From Paenibacillus sp. V4I7 (GTDB lineage: Bacteria > Bacillota > Bacilli > Paenibacillales > NBRC-103111): a DNA stretch of 64,000 nucleotides. Below the pieces are notes generated by a model, which did no database searches, was not told the DNA's origin, and saw nothing but the letters and a program-made list of their open reading frames with translations. Positions 9,757-19,145 of the stretch are shown here, piece by piece. Location of the stretch: NCBI RefSeq assembly GCF_030817275.1, contig NZ_JAUSZD010000002.1:8158501-8222500 (forward strand), given 5' to 3'. Both the position numbers and the translations under genes were made by a program. Numbering within the stretch: the first letter of the stretch is position 1; every line of letters starts with the position of its first letter.

Positions 9757-10351
9757 TGTTTCAAAGTACTTAAATAAGATACATTATTACTATAGATTAT
9801 TAGTGACTTTCTTCTTTTATAAACTAATTGCGAAACATATTGGTAAAAAAACAGTAATTTATCAACCAAATCTATTAAGTGGATTGCGTAACATGAGTTT
9901 AGGAGATAGGGTAATTATTTTTGCGAATTCACGGATAGAACTTATTGAAAATTATATGAATAATAAGTACAAGCCTAATTTTGTTATGGGAAATGATTCA
10001 CAAATTCATCAAAATTGTCATATTACTTGCGCAGGGAATATTTCAATTGGTAACAATGTAATAATTACGGCTAATGTTACAATTACCGATATTATTCATC
10101 CATATGAAGATACTAATATGCCTATAAATTTTCAAGAGATAAAAGTGGGAGAGGTTAATATTGGAGACCAGACATACATTTATAATAATGCAGTAATTTT
10201 ACCGAATGTAAAAATAGGTAAACATTGTGTAATTGGAGCAAATTCATTAGTTAATAAAAATATACCTGATTATTCAGTAGTTGTTGGAAATCCGGCAAGA
10301 ATTATTAGGCAGTTCGATAATACCATAAAGCAATGGATAAACTATGATTAA
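9743..10351 (+). CDS. Hexapeptide-repeat (left-handed beta-helix) acyltransferase
   Basis: 202 residues. The C-terminal half has imperfect hexapeptide repeats (GNISIGNNVIITANVTI, INIGDQTYIYNNAVILPNVKIG, CVIGANSLVNKNIPDYSVVVGNPARII), ending in the GNPA motif typical of WbbJ/LacA-type O-acetyltransferases. The likely role is O-acetylation of a sugar in the repeat unit. ATG 9743 with TAGGAG upstream is preferred to the in-frame TTG at 9737. It overlaps the upstream gene by 14 bp and the flippase gene by 8 bp. Confidence 0.82.
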   Translation: MLGIDVSKYLNKIHYYYRLLVTFFFYKLIAKHIGKKTVIYQPNLLSGLRNMSLGDRVIIFANSRIELIENYMNNKYKPNFVMGNDSQIHQNCHITCAGNISIGNNVIITANVTITDIIHPYEDTNMPINFQEIKVGEVNIGDQTYIYNNAVILPNVKIGKHCVIGANSLVNKNIPDYSVVVGNPARIIRQFDNTIKQWINYD

Positions 10352-11663
10352 AAATAAAATTTCTCGCGGTGTATTATTAGGGATATTAAGTATATCTGTA
10401 GACGGAATAGCTGGTTTGGCAATATTCCCAGTATTATTATATTATCAGCCAAAAGAACTTGCTGGATTATGGATTTTATTAACTTCATTTTCTGCTCTTT
10501 TAAATTTGGCACAGGCTGGTTTAGGACCTGTTATAACAAGAATGGCAACAGAAATTAAAATTGATTCTACTGATAGTGATATAGAGAAATATTATTTGAA
10601 GGTTAATTATTGTTACAGAATTGTGGTTTTTTTAGTTTTTTGTATTTGCGCTCTGCTCTATCTTTTCTATATTCGTGATGTATTAATAAAATCAAATTAT
10701 CTTTCCTCTGGTATTATTGTTTGGGCAATAATGACTCTAGGATATTGTTTGAAAATATATGCTACCAAGAACATCAATACCGTTAATGGTTATGGTGAAT
10801 TAGGATGGGATAAGTTAATACAAATCGTTGTTACTGTTTTTTCTAATATTGCTTATGTAATAGGTCTTTATTTTGGATTAAGTTTAATATTTCTAGCCAC
10901 CATCTTTTTCATTTTCAGTTTAGTTTATCTATATGGGTCAAAAGTAATACTTAGAATTTTTGTAAAAATGCCAAAAATTTTATCGCGAAAAAAAATAAAC
11001 TTCTCAGAAGTATTAGACATATTTAAACAGTCTCTTAAAGTCCTCATATTAAATTTAGTAAGTGTAATTGTTCTAAATGTTGATATATTAATTGTGGAAA
11101 GATTCTGGGGCTTAAATGTAATACCTTTATATAGTGCACTGGTTAAAATAGTTACATTAATTATTGCTGTTTCTCTACTAATTCAACAAATGATCTACCC
11201 TTATATTTCGCTTAGTTGGAATACAGGAGTATATAAAAAAGCGCGTGACTTATATTTAAAAGGACTTATGATCTCGTTGATAACAAGCATAGTATTATCA
11301 GCTTTATTATTTCTTACTGCTCCAATTCTAATTCCAATCTGGATTGGGTATGGAAATTATTTGGGTGCAAAGGTATTTGGACCTTTACTTTTGTTCGGTA
11401 TAGTGTATACTCATTTCCACTCTCATGTTTCACCTATTCTAGCTACAGGTAAAAAAACCTATATTACACCAGCGATTACCAATGGTATTTTATCGATTAT
11501 ATTAGGGCTTCTGGGTGCTAAATATTTTGGAATCAATGGAATTGCACTTGGTAATATTATAGCTAGTTTAATTCCAACAATATATGTAGTTATATCAACC
11601 TTAAGATTTTTTAAAACTCATTCAAAGTATGGGGGATTGGCTAATGGCGAATATAAAAGATAA
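10344..11663 (+). CDS. Wzx-like polysaccharide flippase
   Basis: 439 residues, 12 or so predicted membrane segments, no soluble domain. The pattern (N-terminal GVLLGILSISVDGIAGLAIFPVLLYY, paired helices, Lys/Arg-rich short loops) fits the MOP/polysaccharide-transport family that moves lipid-linked repeat units across the membrane. There are no residue-level signatures that give a substrate. The 3' end overlaps the glycosyltransferase start by 20 bp. Very AT-rich, as are its neighbours. Confidence 0.8.
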   Translation: MIKNKISRGVLLGILSISVDGIAGLAIFPVLLYYQPKELAGLWILLTSFSALLNLAQAGLGPVITRMATEIKIDSTDSDIEKYYLKVNYCYRIVVFLVFCICALLYLFYIRDVLIKSNYLSSGIIVWAIMTLGYCLKIYATKNINTVNGYGELGWDKLIQIVVTVFSNIAYVIGLYFGLSLIFLATIFFIFSLVYLYGSKVILRIFVKMPKILSRKKINFSEVLDIFKQSLKVLILNLVSVIVLNVDILIVERFWGLNVIPLYSALVKIVTLIIAVSLLIQQMIYPYISLSWNTGVYKKARDLYLKGLMISLITSIVLSALLFLTAPILIPIWIGYGNYLGAKVFGPLLLFGIVYTHFHSHVSPILATGKKTYITPAITNGILSIILGLLGAKYFGINGIALGNIIASLIPTIYVVISTLRFFKTHSKYGGLANGEYKR

Positions 11664-12636
11664 AAAACCAATTGTTACAATTGCTATCCCTACTTACAAT
11701 AGAAGTTCTTACTTAATTAAAGCAATAGAATCTGCGCTTCAGCAAACTTATATTGAAATAGAAGTTATTATATCTAATAATGCTTCTATAGATAATACCA
11801 TTGAAGAACTTGCGAAATTTAATGATAATAGACTTGTAATCATAAATCATAAAGAAAAAATAAATATGGATGAAAACTGGAATGCTTGTTTGGGAATTGC
11901 AAAGGGAGATTACTTTATGTTACTGTCTGATGATGACTACTTAGAATCTACTGCTATCGAAACATTCTTAGAACACTTTTATTCAGATGATATAGGAATA
12001 GTCTATTGTCAAACAAAGATAGTAGATGAAAGTAATAATACTATTGCATTTAGCAAAACCGCACCGTTAATCGAACCATCTATTGAAATGTTATTGAATT
12101 TTTTGAATTGGAAACGCGAAGTATATCCATGTAGTTTAATGTTTAGAACAACAGACCTTAAGAAATTAGGTGGCTATAATGGTAGTAAGTATTCATTGGC
12201 ATTGGATACGGCTGCTTGGGTAGAGATAGCTATAAAAAGAGGGAAAGTTGCTTATGTTAATAGAGTTTTATCCAACTACAGGATCCATAATTTAAACATT
12301 GGCTCCCAAACAAAGATCGAAGAATGGGAATACGGCCTGTCATCATTAATTTTGATGTGTCAAGAAATATTGGAGAAAGAATTTAGTAAGTTGCAAGTCG
12401 ATGATGTTGTAAAGTATGGAAAAAAATACAAAAAGAGATTAATTGTTTCTAGTTTAACTTCTTTAGTAAGAAAAGGGGTTTCTAGGAAACAAGTTCTCTC
12501 CCTATACTTTAAACATAGGAGTTCTTTTATTGGAATGACGGGAATGTACTTATTGCTAATAAGTATTATGAAGCTTTGTATGCCTCATAAGTTATTCTAT
12601 ACAATAAAAAAAATTGCAAGTTCAGCTAGAGTTTAA
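11644..12636 (+). CDS. Family 2 glycosyltransferase
   Basis: 330 residues, GT-A fold. The opening VTIAIPTYNRSSYLIKAIES and EVIISNNASIDNT bind the nucleotide sugar, and MLLSDDDYLES supplies the DxD metal site. A LALDTAAWVEIA segment sits where GT2 enzymes place the catalytic Asp. Expected to add one sugar of the repeat unit at the cytoplasmic membrane face. ATG 11644 has a GGGGG ribosome site and is preferred to ATG 11629. Confidence 0.85.
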   Translation: MANIKDKKPIVTIAIPTYNRSSYLIKAIESALQQTYIEIEVIISNNASIDNTIEELAKFNDNRLVIINHKEKINMDENWNACLGIAKGDYFMLLSDDDYLESTAIETFLEHFYSDDIGIVYCQTKIVDESNNTIAFSKTAPLIEPSIEMLLNFLNWKREVYPCSLMFRTTDLKKLGGYNGSKYSLALDTAAWVEIAIKRGKVAYVNRVLSNYRIHNLNIGSQTKIEEWEYGLSSLILMCQEILEKEFSKLQVDDVVKYGKKYKKRLIVSSLTSLVRKGVSRKQVLSLYFKHRSSFIGMTGMYLLLISIMKLCMPHKLFYTIKKIASSARV

Positions 12637-12651
12637 TAGAAAGCAGATGAA

Positions 12652-13954
12652 ATGATGACAACTACTAAAATAATTAACTTGATGTTTTATCTAGTTATTT
12701 TCACTATTTCATTTGATGTTTTTTTAGTAATTAATATTGGTTTCAATTTTAGAGCAGCTCAACTATGCTTGATTATCCCTATGATATTTTACATATTAAA
12801 TATCTTTCTTAAAGGGACAATAACAGTCCCATTAGGTATTACATCATTATTAATATGGACATTATTTGTTATTATATTTATTCCAAACACACCATTGATG
12901 TCTAGAAATATAGGGTATGGTATTTGGTTAAATTTTTAATATTTTAATAATATTGGTAACTGTTCATTTCTTTGGTGATGAGAATAAGATGAAAAAATTA
13001 ATAAAAGTTTATCTTTATTCATTCCCCTTTATTTCCATTTGTGGGTTAATCCAATTCTTCATGCCTATATTACATTTCAAACCATTTCTTGTTTTACAAT
13101 GGTGGATTCCTGATGTATTACCTAGGATTAATGCTTTCTCCTATGAGCCTTCCTATTTTGCGACATATATGATTTTGGGATGGGTATTAACCGCTTATTT
13201 GCTTCAGACCAAAAGTTCTTTAGTAAAAATGTCTCATCTTACAGTTATATTTTTATTAGAGACAACTGTAATGATCTTATCATCTTCCAGAATGGGATGG
13301 ATAATGATGGTATTTTGGTTTTCACAGTTTCCATTACTTTTTTTATGGAGAATTATTAATACAAAAGTTAATAAAAAGTATTTGAATTACACATTATGGC
13401 TCTGTTTATTATCTGTGATTACAATTTTCACCGTTGTTTATGTAGTTGGGGTAAATAAAGTACTTTTTTTGATGAATGGAATCGGAATTGGTAATACTTC
13501 AAGTCATTCCGTAGATATTAGATCTAAAGAATTGGCTGATACAATTAAAATATTTTTGGAAAGCCCTATCTGGGGATATAGCCTAGGTGGAATAGCTTGG
13601 GCTATAGGGAATTTGAGAGGTATTGATGTTAATAACCTGGAATTGGCGAAAAGTAACGAAGGAATGTCGGTTTTTGGAGAGGTATTAGCCGCAAGTGGAA
13701 TAATTGGTTTTATTCCATTTGCAATATACATCGGTAGTCTTATTATTTTACCTCTAAAATTAGCTATAAGAATTTCGAATACTGAAATGAAAATAATATT
13801 ACGAGGCATGGTTTATTCACTGATTTTTATTTTAGTTATCTTACAATTCAATCAAAATATACTTAGGCCTTATTTATGGCTTCATATTGCAATTCTTTCC
13901 GCTGTTTATTTCGCGGCTAAGCGGGAGGTAAGCTATGTCAACACTAACAATTGA
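12652..13954 (+). pseudogene. Wzy-like O-antigen polymerase, split by a one-base frameshift
   Basis: Two same-strand frames form one polymerase-like membrane protein. The first (12652-12939, 95 residues) ends at TAA just after GYGIWLNF. The second continues as IFNILIILVTVHFFGDENK in the +1 frame and reads to 13954, with eight or so membrane segments and the external loop PRINAFSYEPSYFATYMI and SSSRMGW seen in Wzy proteins. Removing a single base from the AAATTTTT run at 12930-12937 restores one frame. It could be a true mutation, a slippage-controlled (phase-variable) gene or a sequencing error. It would be the only Wzy-type polymerase in this operon, so inactivation would matter for the glycan. 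Confidence 0.75.
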
Positions 13955-15023
13955 TATTAGGATGTTACACCACTCTGGGATTGGAACATATCTACGGAAT
14001 TTAGTTCCCTCTGTAGCAGAAGTATTAACTGATCTTAATATTAACTTATTGGGTAATAACGAAGAATTACAGGAATACTCGTGGTCCAGAAGAAAAAATA
14101 TCAATATTATTAATTGTACAAGTAATATCTACACATTAACAGAACAAATAGAGCTATTGAGAAAGATTCCTAGTCAAACTGATCTCTTTTGGAGTCCTCA
14201 TATCAATATTCCATTGATGTTTAGAGGTAAATTGTTAGTGACGGTACACGATGCATTTTTTCTGGCAAATCCTCAATTAGTAGGAGGCCTCCATAAGCAA
14301 TTATACGCAAGATTTATGTACAATACTTTATCTAAGAAAGCAGCTCATATTATAACACCGTCTAATTTCACGCAAAAAGAACTCCAACATTATCTTAAAC
14401 TTGATGTTAATAAAGTAAGCACTATTCATAATGGTGTACAAGAGGAATGGTTTCATATATCAAAAGAGGAGTTTCCAAATAATAAACCTTATCTACTATA
14501 TGTAGGTAATGTGAAACCACACAAAAATTTAAAGGCATTACTTAAAGGGTTTGATATAATTAAAGAAAAAATCAAACATGATATTATAATTGTTGGGAAA
14601 AAGGATGGCTTCATAACAGGAGACGATGAAATAGCACATATGGCTAGTACAATGGGCGATAGAGTAAAATTTACAGGCTATATCACTGATGATGAATTAA
14701 AACAGTATTATGTTCACGCAGAAGCGCTTGTTTTTCCATCGATATATGAAGGTTTTGGCCTTCCTCCCATTGAGGCAATGGCTTGTGGTTGCCCTACAAT
14801 AGTATCAAAAGCTGCATCAATACCGGAAATTTGCGATAGTGCAGCGTTGTATTTCGATCCTTTTAATCCTCAGGATATTGCAAGTAAAATAGAGATGTTA
14901 TTAAATAATGATGATCTAAGAAATGATATTGTGCAAAAGGGACTTTCTCGTGCAAGGCAATTTCTATGGGATAAATCTGCAAAAGAAACGATAGGTGTAA
15001 TTGAGGGGGTTCTTTCTTCGTGA
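13935..15023 (+). CDS. Family 4 glycosyltransferase
   Basis: 362 residues, GT-B fold. The C-terminal donor domain shows LLYVGNVKPHKNLKALLKGF, then ALVFPSIYEGFGLPPIEAMA with the E-x7-E motif that binds the nucleotide sugar. The N-terminus (MSTLTIDIRMLHHSGIGTYLRNL) is like mannosyltransferases of the WbaZ/MtfB group. ManC, two genes further on, could supply GDP-mannose. Start at 13935 follows GGGAGG; the gene overlaps the polymerase 3' end by 20 bp. Confidence 0.87.
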   Translation: MSTLTIDIRMLHHSGIGTYLRNLVPSVAEVLTDLNINLLGNNEELQEYSWSRRKNINIINCTSNIYTLTEQIELLRKIPSQTDLFWSPHINIPLMFRGKLLVTVHDAFFLANPQLVGGLHKQLYARFMYNTLSKKAAHIITPSNFTQKELQHYLKLDVNKVSTIHNGVQEEWFHISKEEFPNNKPYLLYVGNVKPHKNLKALLKGFDIIKEKIKHDIIIVGKKDGFITGDDEIAHMASTMGDRVKFTGYITDDELKQYYVHAEALVFPSIYEGFGLPPIEAMACGCPTIVSKAASIPEICDSAALYFDPFNPQDIASKIEMLLNNDDLRNDIVQKGLSRARQFLWDKSAKETIGVIEGVLSS

Positions 15024-16147
15024 AGGTTGCAATAGTACATGAATGGCTTGATACCTATGCTGGATCGGAAAGAGTAGTAGAACAGCTACTGGAAATATTC
15101 CCTGAGGCAAATTTGTATAGTGTGGTTGACTTTCTACCGTCTAATAAGCGTAGTTTTATCATGAATAAAGTTGTTACTACTTCCTTTATTCAAAGACTTC
15201 CATTTGCTAAGAAAAAGTTTCGACAGTATTTACCTCTTATGCCAATTGCAGTAGAACAATTTGATTTATCACAATATGATTTAATACTCTCTAGTTCACA
15301 TGCTGTAGCAAAAGGCGTTATTACTGGACCTAATCAACTCCACGTTTCATATGTACACTCACCAATACGTTATGCGTGGGATTTACAACACCAATACTTG
15401 ACAGAATCCGGTTTAAATAAAGGTATGAAGGGTATGATTGCAAAATGGATTTTGCACAAAATGCGCCTATGGGATTATAGAACAGCTAACAGTGTAGATG
15501 AATTTATAGCAAACTCTAGATTTATATCTAAACGAATATATAAGTTTTATCGAAGAGAATCATCTGTGATTTACCCACCTGTTGATATAAATAGTTTTAT
15601 AATGTGCGAAACAAAGGAAGATTTTTATTTCACTGCTTCAAGAATGGTCCCATACAAAAGAATAGATATGATAGTAGAAGCGTTCACTAAAATGCCGGAC
15701 AAGAAACTGTTGGTTATTGGTGATGGACCGGAATTTAATAAGATTAAAGAGAAAGCAGGTAGGAATGTAACACTATTAGGATATCAAACCTTTGAAATTC
15801 TTAGAGATCATATGCAACGAGCCAAGGCATTTGTTTTTGCAGCAGAAGAGGATTTTGGAATCATTCCAGTTGAAGCACAGGCATGTGGGACTCCGGTAAT
15901 TGCTTATGGTAAAGGTGGATCATTGGAAACCATTCGTAATATTGGGGAAGATAATCCTACTGGATTATTTTATAAAGAACAAACAGTGCAAAGCTTAATA
16001 GATGCTGTTAATTTTTTTGAAAAGGAAGGTCATATTATTACCCCAAACAATTGCCGAAATAACTCTCTTCGGTTTTCTCCAGAGCGTTTTAAAGATGAAA
16101 TTAGAAGTTTTGTTTCAGCCAAGCTTAAAGAATTTCAGTGTAGTTAA
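15020..16147 (+). CDS. Family 4 glycosyltransferase
   Basis: 375 residues, GT-B fold. The N-terminus VAIVHEWLDTYAGSERVVEQLLEIF and the donor-binding AFVFAAEEDFGIIPVEAQACGTPVIAYGKGG are typical of GT4 mannosyl- or related transferases. GTG start at 15020 overlaps the previous stop (GTGA), suggesting coupled translation. Expected to add another sugar of the repeat unit; acceptor and linkage cannot be read from sequence. Confidence 0.87.
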   Translation: MKVAIVHEWLDTYAGSERVVEQLLEIFPEANLYSVVDFLPSNKRSFIMNKVVTTSFIQRLPFAKKKFRQYLPLMPIAVEQFDLSQYDLILSSSHAVAKGVITGPNQLHVSYVHSPIRYAWDLQHQYLTESGLNKGMKGMIAKWILHKMRLWDYRTANSVDEFIANSRFISKRIYKFYRRESSVIYPPVDINSFIMCETKEDFYFTASRMVPYKRIDMIVEAFTKMPDKKLLVIGDGPEFNKIKEKAGRNVTLLGYQTFEILRDHMQRAKAFVFAAEEDFGIIPVEAQACGTPVIAYGKGGSLETIRNIGEDNPTGLFYKEQTVQSLIDAVNFFEKEGHIITPNNCRNNSLRFSPERFKDEIRSFVSAKLKEFQCS

Positions 16148-16167
16148 TATAAAGAGGAGTGTTGATA

Positions 16168-17682
16168 TTGTTAGATTTAGGAGCAGTGCTTAAGATTGAA
16201 GATAAATTAGTTGCTGTTATAGATAAAAGTAAGAAATATATTACAACTGTTTCTTGTAAACTTGAAGTAACAAATTATTCTATCGATTCATTCCAAAAAG
16301 AGGAATGGAGTTACGATGAATTATCATTGGTAAGGTATGAAATTGTTGGAAGGCTAGATAAATCACAGATGAATTCGGCTAAACGTAGCATTATTTTTGA
16401 TAAAGTTGAAGAGTTTCATGACCTTTTTCACCAAAAGGATTCGTTTGACCCAGAGATATCTAATCTAAGTTATGCAGGTAAAGTATACGACAGCAAAGAA
16501 ATGGTTTCTCTTATTGATGCATCTCTAGATTTTTGGTTAACATCTGGTCGATTTAGCAAAAAATTCGAGACAGACTTCGCCGCATATTTAGGTGTTAGAT
16601 ATGCGCTCCTAACCAATTCTGGCTCCTCAGCTAACTTACTTGCTGTTTCTGCTCTTACATCTCCCAAACTCGGAGACAAGCGATTGTTACCGGGTGATGA
16701 AGTCATCACAGTAGCCGCAGGTTTTCCAACAACGGTAGCACCAATCGTTCAAAATAAATTAATACCCGTATTTGTTGATGTTGATTTAGGAACTTATAAT
16801 ATCTCTGTTGATCAAATTGAGCAAGCAATATCACCGAAAACTAAAGCTATTATGATTGCTCATACGATGGGAAATCCATTTAATTTATCTGCTGTTATGG
16901 AAATTGCAGAGAAATATAACTTATGGGTAGTAGAAGATAACTGCGATGCTCTAGGTTCATTGTATAATGGCAAGTTAACAGGTACGTTTGGACATATAGG
17001 AACTTCAAGTTTTTACCCGCCACATCATATGACTATGGGCGAAGGTGGCGCTGTTTATACTAATCATCCATTATTAAAATTAGCAATCGAATCCTTCAGA
17101 GATTGGGGACGCGATTGCTGGTGTCCTTCTGGCTGCGATAATACTTGCAATAAGAGATTTGATTGGCAACTTGGCCAGCTACCACAAGGTTATGATCATA
17201 AGTATACTTACTCTCATGTTGGTTATAACTTGAAAGTTACTGATATGCAAGCAGCTATTGGTCTAGAACAACTGAATAAACTTCCATATTTCATCGAGAA
17301 AAGAATAAGTAATTTTGATCGTTTAAAAGCCGGTCTCAAGTGTATTGAAGATATGTTGATTTTACCAGAGGCTACCGAGAACAGCATACCAAGCTGGTTT
17401 GGATTTATTTTAACAGTAAGGGACGGAGCTAGTCTTTCTCGAAACAAAATGACTGAATACTTGGAGAAAAATCGAATTCAAACTAGAATGTTATTCGCTG
17501 GGAATCTCATTAAACAACCCGCTTTTGATGGTGTTGAGTATCGGTTGGCAAGCAAGCTTACAAATACCGATAAGATTATGTATGATACATTCTTAGTTGG
17601 TGTTTATCCTGGATTAACTGACGAGATGATCGATTATATGAGTAAAACAATAATTGATGCAATTAGTTACGCTAAATTATAA
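16168..17682 (+). CDS. rfbH: CDP-4-keto-6-deoxyglucose 3-dehydrase (E1) with N-terminal extension
   Basis: 504 residues against about 437 for RfbH. The catalytic part, from roughly residue 85, belongs to the PMP-dependent E1 dehydrases that remove the C3 hydroxyl. The lysine of ordinary aminotransferases is replaced by His in SFYPPHHMTMGEGGAV, the defining E1 feature, and RDCWCPSGCDNTCNKRF supplies cysteines of the [2Fe-2S] site. The first 75 or so residues (LGAVLKIEDKLVAVIDKSKK...) form an extra mostly beta-looking domain that I do not recognise. TTG 16168 with AGAGGAG upstream is chosen over GTG 16159. The partner reductase E3 (flavin/[2Fe-2S]) is not in the window. Confidence 0.9.
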   Translation: MLDLGAVLKIEDKLVAVIDKSKKYITTVSCKLEVTNYSIDSFQKEEWSYDELSLVRYEIVGRLDKSQMNSAKRSIIFDKVEEFHDLFHQKDSFDPEISNLSYAGKVYDSKEMVSLIDASLDFWLTSGRFSKKFETDFAAYLGVRYALLTNSGSSANLLAVSALTSPKLGDKRLLPGDEVITVAAGFPTTVAPIVQNKLIPVFVDVDLGTYNISVDQIEQAISPKTKAIMIAHTMGNPFNLSAVMEIAEKYNLWVVEDNCDALGSLYNGKLTGTFGHIGTSSFYPPHHMTMGEGGAVYTNHPLLKLAIESFRDWGRDCWCPSGCDNTCNKRFDWQLGQLPQGYDHKYTYSHVGYNLKVTDMQAAIGLEQLNKLPYFIEKRISNFDRLKAGLKCIEDMLILPEATENSIPSWFGFILTVRDGASLSRNKMTEYLEKNRIQTRMLFAGNLIKQPAFDGVEYRLASKLTNTDKIMYDTFLVGVYPGLTDEMIDYMSKTIIDAISYAKL

Positions 17683-17732
17683 AAAAATTTAAAGGAGCAC
17701 CTGCTTCAATTGGTGAGGATGTGTATTAATTA

Positions 17733-19100
17733 ATGAAGCTAGTGTTATTATCGGGTGGATCAGGCAAACGATTATGGCCTCTATCAAACGATTCTCGATC
17801 TAAACAATTTCTTAAAGTATTAAGAAATAATGAAGGTCTACTGGAATCTATGGTACAAAGAGTGTGGAATCAAATCGAAGCAGTTGGGATGGCAGATTCG
17901 ACACTTTTAACAACAAGTAAATCTCAATTAGATATGATTCACAGTCAGTTAGGTATTAATATTCCAATTATAGTTGAACCGGAGAGAAGAGATACATTTC
18001 CAGCTATTGCTTTAGCAGCGGCTTACTTATACTCAAATCAAGGTATAAGTTTGGATGAAGTTGTTGCAGTTTTACCAGTAGATCCTTATGTCGAAAAAGA
18101 TTTTTTTGATAAAATTAAGAAACTGGAAATTCTTTTACATTCTTCAGAATCTAATCTTGCTTTATTGGGGGTAACTCCTACTTTCGCATCGGAAAAATAC
18201 GGTTATATTGTACCATCAAGTCCTTTGGAAAACGATTTGTTTATCAGAGTCAGTCATTTTAAAGAAAAGCCAAATGAAGAACAAGCTAAACAACTAATCG
18301 CTCAAAAAGCACTTTGGAATTGTGGTGTGTTTGCCTTTAAGCTTGGCTTTGTAATTTCAATAATAAAGGAAAAAGGGCTTCCTATTCAATATGATGAATT
18401 ATTATTAAATTATAACGAATTGCCCAAAATAAGTTTCGATTATGAGGTTGTTGAAAAAGCAAAAAATATAGTTGCATTATCATATGATGGATATTGGAAA
18501 GACTTGGGTACATGGAACACTTTAACTGAAGAGATGGGTGCGAATTTAATTGGAAATGGTATAATAAGTGAAGATTCAACCAATACTCATCTGATTAATG
18601 AACTTAATATTCCCATTACAGTGCTTGGATTACCTAACGTAATTGTTGCCGCTAGTCCTGACGGTATATTAGTTAGTGATAAGGTTGCTAGTCCAAGAAT
18701 TAAAGATTTAGCAATTAATTTTGATGAAAGACCTATGTATGAAGAAAAACCATGGGGTTGGTATAAGATATTAGACTATACTAAAGCCAAGGAAGGTAGA
18801 GAGGTTTTAACAAAACGCATTGGCATTCTTGAGGGTAATAATTTAAGTTATCAAGTACATCAAAAAAGAAAAGAAGTCTGGACCATAATTAGCGGAGAAG
18901 GACTATTTGCACTAAATGGTGTAATAAGTCCAATCAAATCAGGTGATGTACTTCAGATACCTGCAGGAGCTAAGCATGGAATTAAGGCAACAACTGATAT
19001 AGAATTAATTGAAATACAAACAGGTACTGAACTAATTGATGAAGACATCATTAGAATAAGTTTGAATTGGGAAGATACAATGAAGTATTGTATGACTTAA
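17733..19100 (+). CDS. manC: Mannose-1-phosphate guanylyltransferase / mannose-6-phosphate isomerase
   Basis: 455 residues in two parts. The N-terminal nucleotidyltransferase has LLSGGSGKRLWPLSNDSRSK, VEPERRDTFPAIALAA and VLPVDPYVE; the C-terminal cupin begins at KPWGWYKILDY and carries the metal-binding YQVHQKRKEVWTIISGEG. Makes GDP-mannose, the donor for one of the GT4 enzymes upstream or the precursor of GDP-deoxyhexoses. The 50-bp gap before it contains AAAGGAG well upstream of the ATG, so translation initiation may be modest. Confidence 0.9.
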   Translation: MKLVLLSGGSGKRLWPLSNDSRSKQFLKVLRNNEGLLESMVQRVWNQIEAVGMADSTLLTTSKSQLDMIHSQLGINIPIIVEPERRDTFPAIALAAAYLYSNQGISLDEVVAVLPVDPYVEKDFFDKIKKLEILLHSSESNLALLGVTPTFASEKYGYIVPSSPLENDLFIRVSHFKEKPNEEQAKQLIAQKALWNCGVFAFKLGFVISIIKEKGLPIQYDELLLNYNELPKISFDYEVVEKAKNIVALSYDGYWKDLGTWNTLTEEMGANLIGNGIISEDSTNTHLINELNIPITVLGLPNVIVAASPDGILVSDKVASPRIKDLAINFDERPMYEEKPWGWYKILDYTKAKEGREVLTKRIGILEGNNLSYQVHQKRKEVWTIISGEGLFALNGVISPIKSGDVLQIPAGAKHGIKATTDIELIEIQTGTELIDEDIIRISLNWEDTMKYCMT

Positions 19101-19145
19101 TTTCTTAATTTAATATATTTTAGATTAGTGATAAAGGAGGTACAT

